Shown here: positions 62,895-64,000 of the stretch, in pieces | Layout: each line of letters starts with the position of its first letter | How positions within the stretch are numbered: the first letter of the stretch is position 1 | DNA from: Elysia crispata | Lineage: Eukaryota > Mollusca > Gastropoda > Plakobranchidae | Direction: 5' to 3' | Length of the DNA stretch: 64,000 bases | NCBI GenBank assembly: GCA_033675545.1 | Contig: JAWDGP010000898.1 | Location: forward strand, 173,501-237,500 | Program-made: the position numbers and the translations under genes | The notes under the pieces: model-generated | Seen by the model: only the letters and a program-made list of their open reading frames with translations | Database searches by the model: none | What the model was told of the DNA's origin: nothing

Positions 62895-64000
62895 CTCTAA
62901 AGTCACAATCCCACACTCACTACCAGACTTCTCAAACACCCGCCCACTATAAACCAAAAGTTTTATAAACTGAGCAAACTGAATAGGTTCAGAGAACTGC
63001 ATTGTGGGCGCTGGAAAGGTTTATTTGACATTTTAGTCTTATCGCATTTTCTTGACAAAGGAATTTTTCTCAGTTTTAATGATTTGAAAAACAAAATATT
63101 TCTGGAAAATTTAAAAACAGGCGTAAGTCAGGGAGGGAAAAAAGAACTTCAAGAGGTAAGAAGAGTCCCCTTTAAAAGATCGAGAAGTCATCGTCTCTGC
63201 ATAGCTACCTTTATCAACCAGGCAATGAAGGCTTTCTTTAAGAACCAGTGTAGCTCGAGAATACAACGGTTTGACAGTTTCTAACAAGCCTCTGCAACTC
63301 AAGGAAAGTTAGTCACAGTTTTGTAACCCCTTAAATAAGACAATCTCTTGATTACAGCAGTGCGAGGAAAAGTAACGGATTCATTACCTCCCAGCAAAAA
63401 AAAAAAAAGAGAATAAAAAATAAAACAGTGAGTATTAGATCTATTTAAATATAACTCCATCTCGTTATGCTTTTTTTCACACCCATTGTTTTATGATTTA
63501 TGCAATGATAATTTTTACAAGCTGATATTTCCCAAAGAATAAACAGGTTTCTTAGATTATATCCGGTTTTAAAATAAATGATAGCTACATAATAATACTC
63601 GACGAGGAACAACATCCTTTAAGATCCAGATGTTGATCTTCGTTTTAATCTCTTGTTACATCTTCTCATGCTATATGTAGATCTTTTTGAAAAATATCAG
63701 CCCACAAGTTTGAGTTCTCGTCGTAGATCTTGCATAAGAACAAATCAAAATAAAGGAAACTATTCTCTAAAGTCACCAATTTCATCTTATTACATGCTAT
63801 GTGATGCAATACATAATTATGTCATGATGATTGAACAGATATATTGCAGTTATAATGTTTTATTTTCAGTTTTAGGTCATATTGCCCGTACAAAATGTTT
63901 TATTTTATTTATGAATAGCTGATAAATTATAATATTAAAGGTTGTACAAAGAAAGGAAAATGCTTTTTCTGCATGGTGTTTTTCGGTTGACAGACGGTTA
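62895..64000. other. No gene recognised
   Basis: Short frames only; AT-rich. Confidence 0.45.

Overview
This is eukaryotic, intron-bearing DNA, AT-rich and crowded with repeats. It contains one multi-exon nuclear gene, a nearly intact Ty3/gypsy LTR retrotransposon, several decayed LINEs, a pogo/Tigger-type DNA transposon pair, and very long microsatellites: (GA)n, (TA)n, (ACT)n and (ATT)n. A lophotrochozoan animal, most likely a mollusc and perhaps a gastropod, is the best guess. The guess rests on the kinds of LINE and gypsy proteins, the arrays, and scattered AGATCT/TCTAGA-rich patches. It is an inference; no marker gene fixes the species.

Layout. 1-7.5 kb: no gene recognised. 7.5-15.3 kb: a nested mobile-element block. 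A roughly 400-bp interspersed repeat (with tRNA-like promoter motifs) surrounds a LINE endonuclease fragment, and that fragment is split by a 5,201-bp gypsy element with 218-bp LTRs, a 5-bp target duplication, a primer-binding site and a polypurine tract. 15.3-18.2 kb: no gene, microsatellites. 18.2-20.7 kb: a 5'-truncated LINE with reverse transcriptase and RNase H, sitting in a 158-bp tandem repeat. 21.2-22.2 kb: a decayed LINE reverse transcriptase cut by an (ATT)n array and followed by a small inverted-repeat element.

25.07-51.73 kb, minus strand: the one host gene, a FASTKD-family (FAST kinase domain / RAP domain) mitochondrial RNA-metabolism protein. I traced it through about 13 exons with matching splice phases. 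Several of the last exons are too short to show as long open frames. Its introns hold GA arrays, a 309-bp tandem duplication, two copies of a Tigger-like element and a LINE relic.

51.7-64 kb: upstream flank, then a giant (GTA)n array with more copies of the 400-bp repeat (52.7-54.5 kb), then about 9.5 kb with only microsatellites and an unusual degenerate 8-bp-period region at 61.5-62.0 kb.

The window does not show an operon, a CRISPR array, an RNA gene or a clearly new enzymatic system. The value is in the gene model, the nested insertions and several repeat structures that standard annotation could miss.
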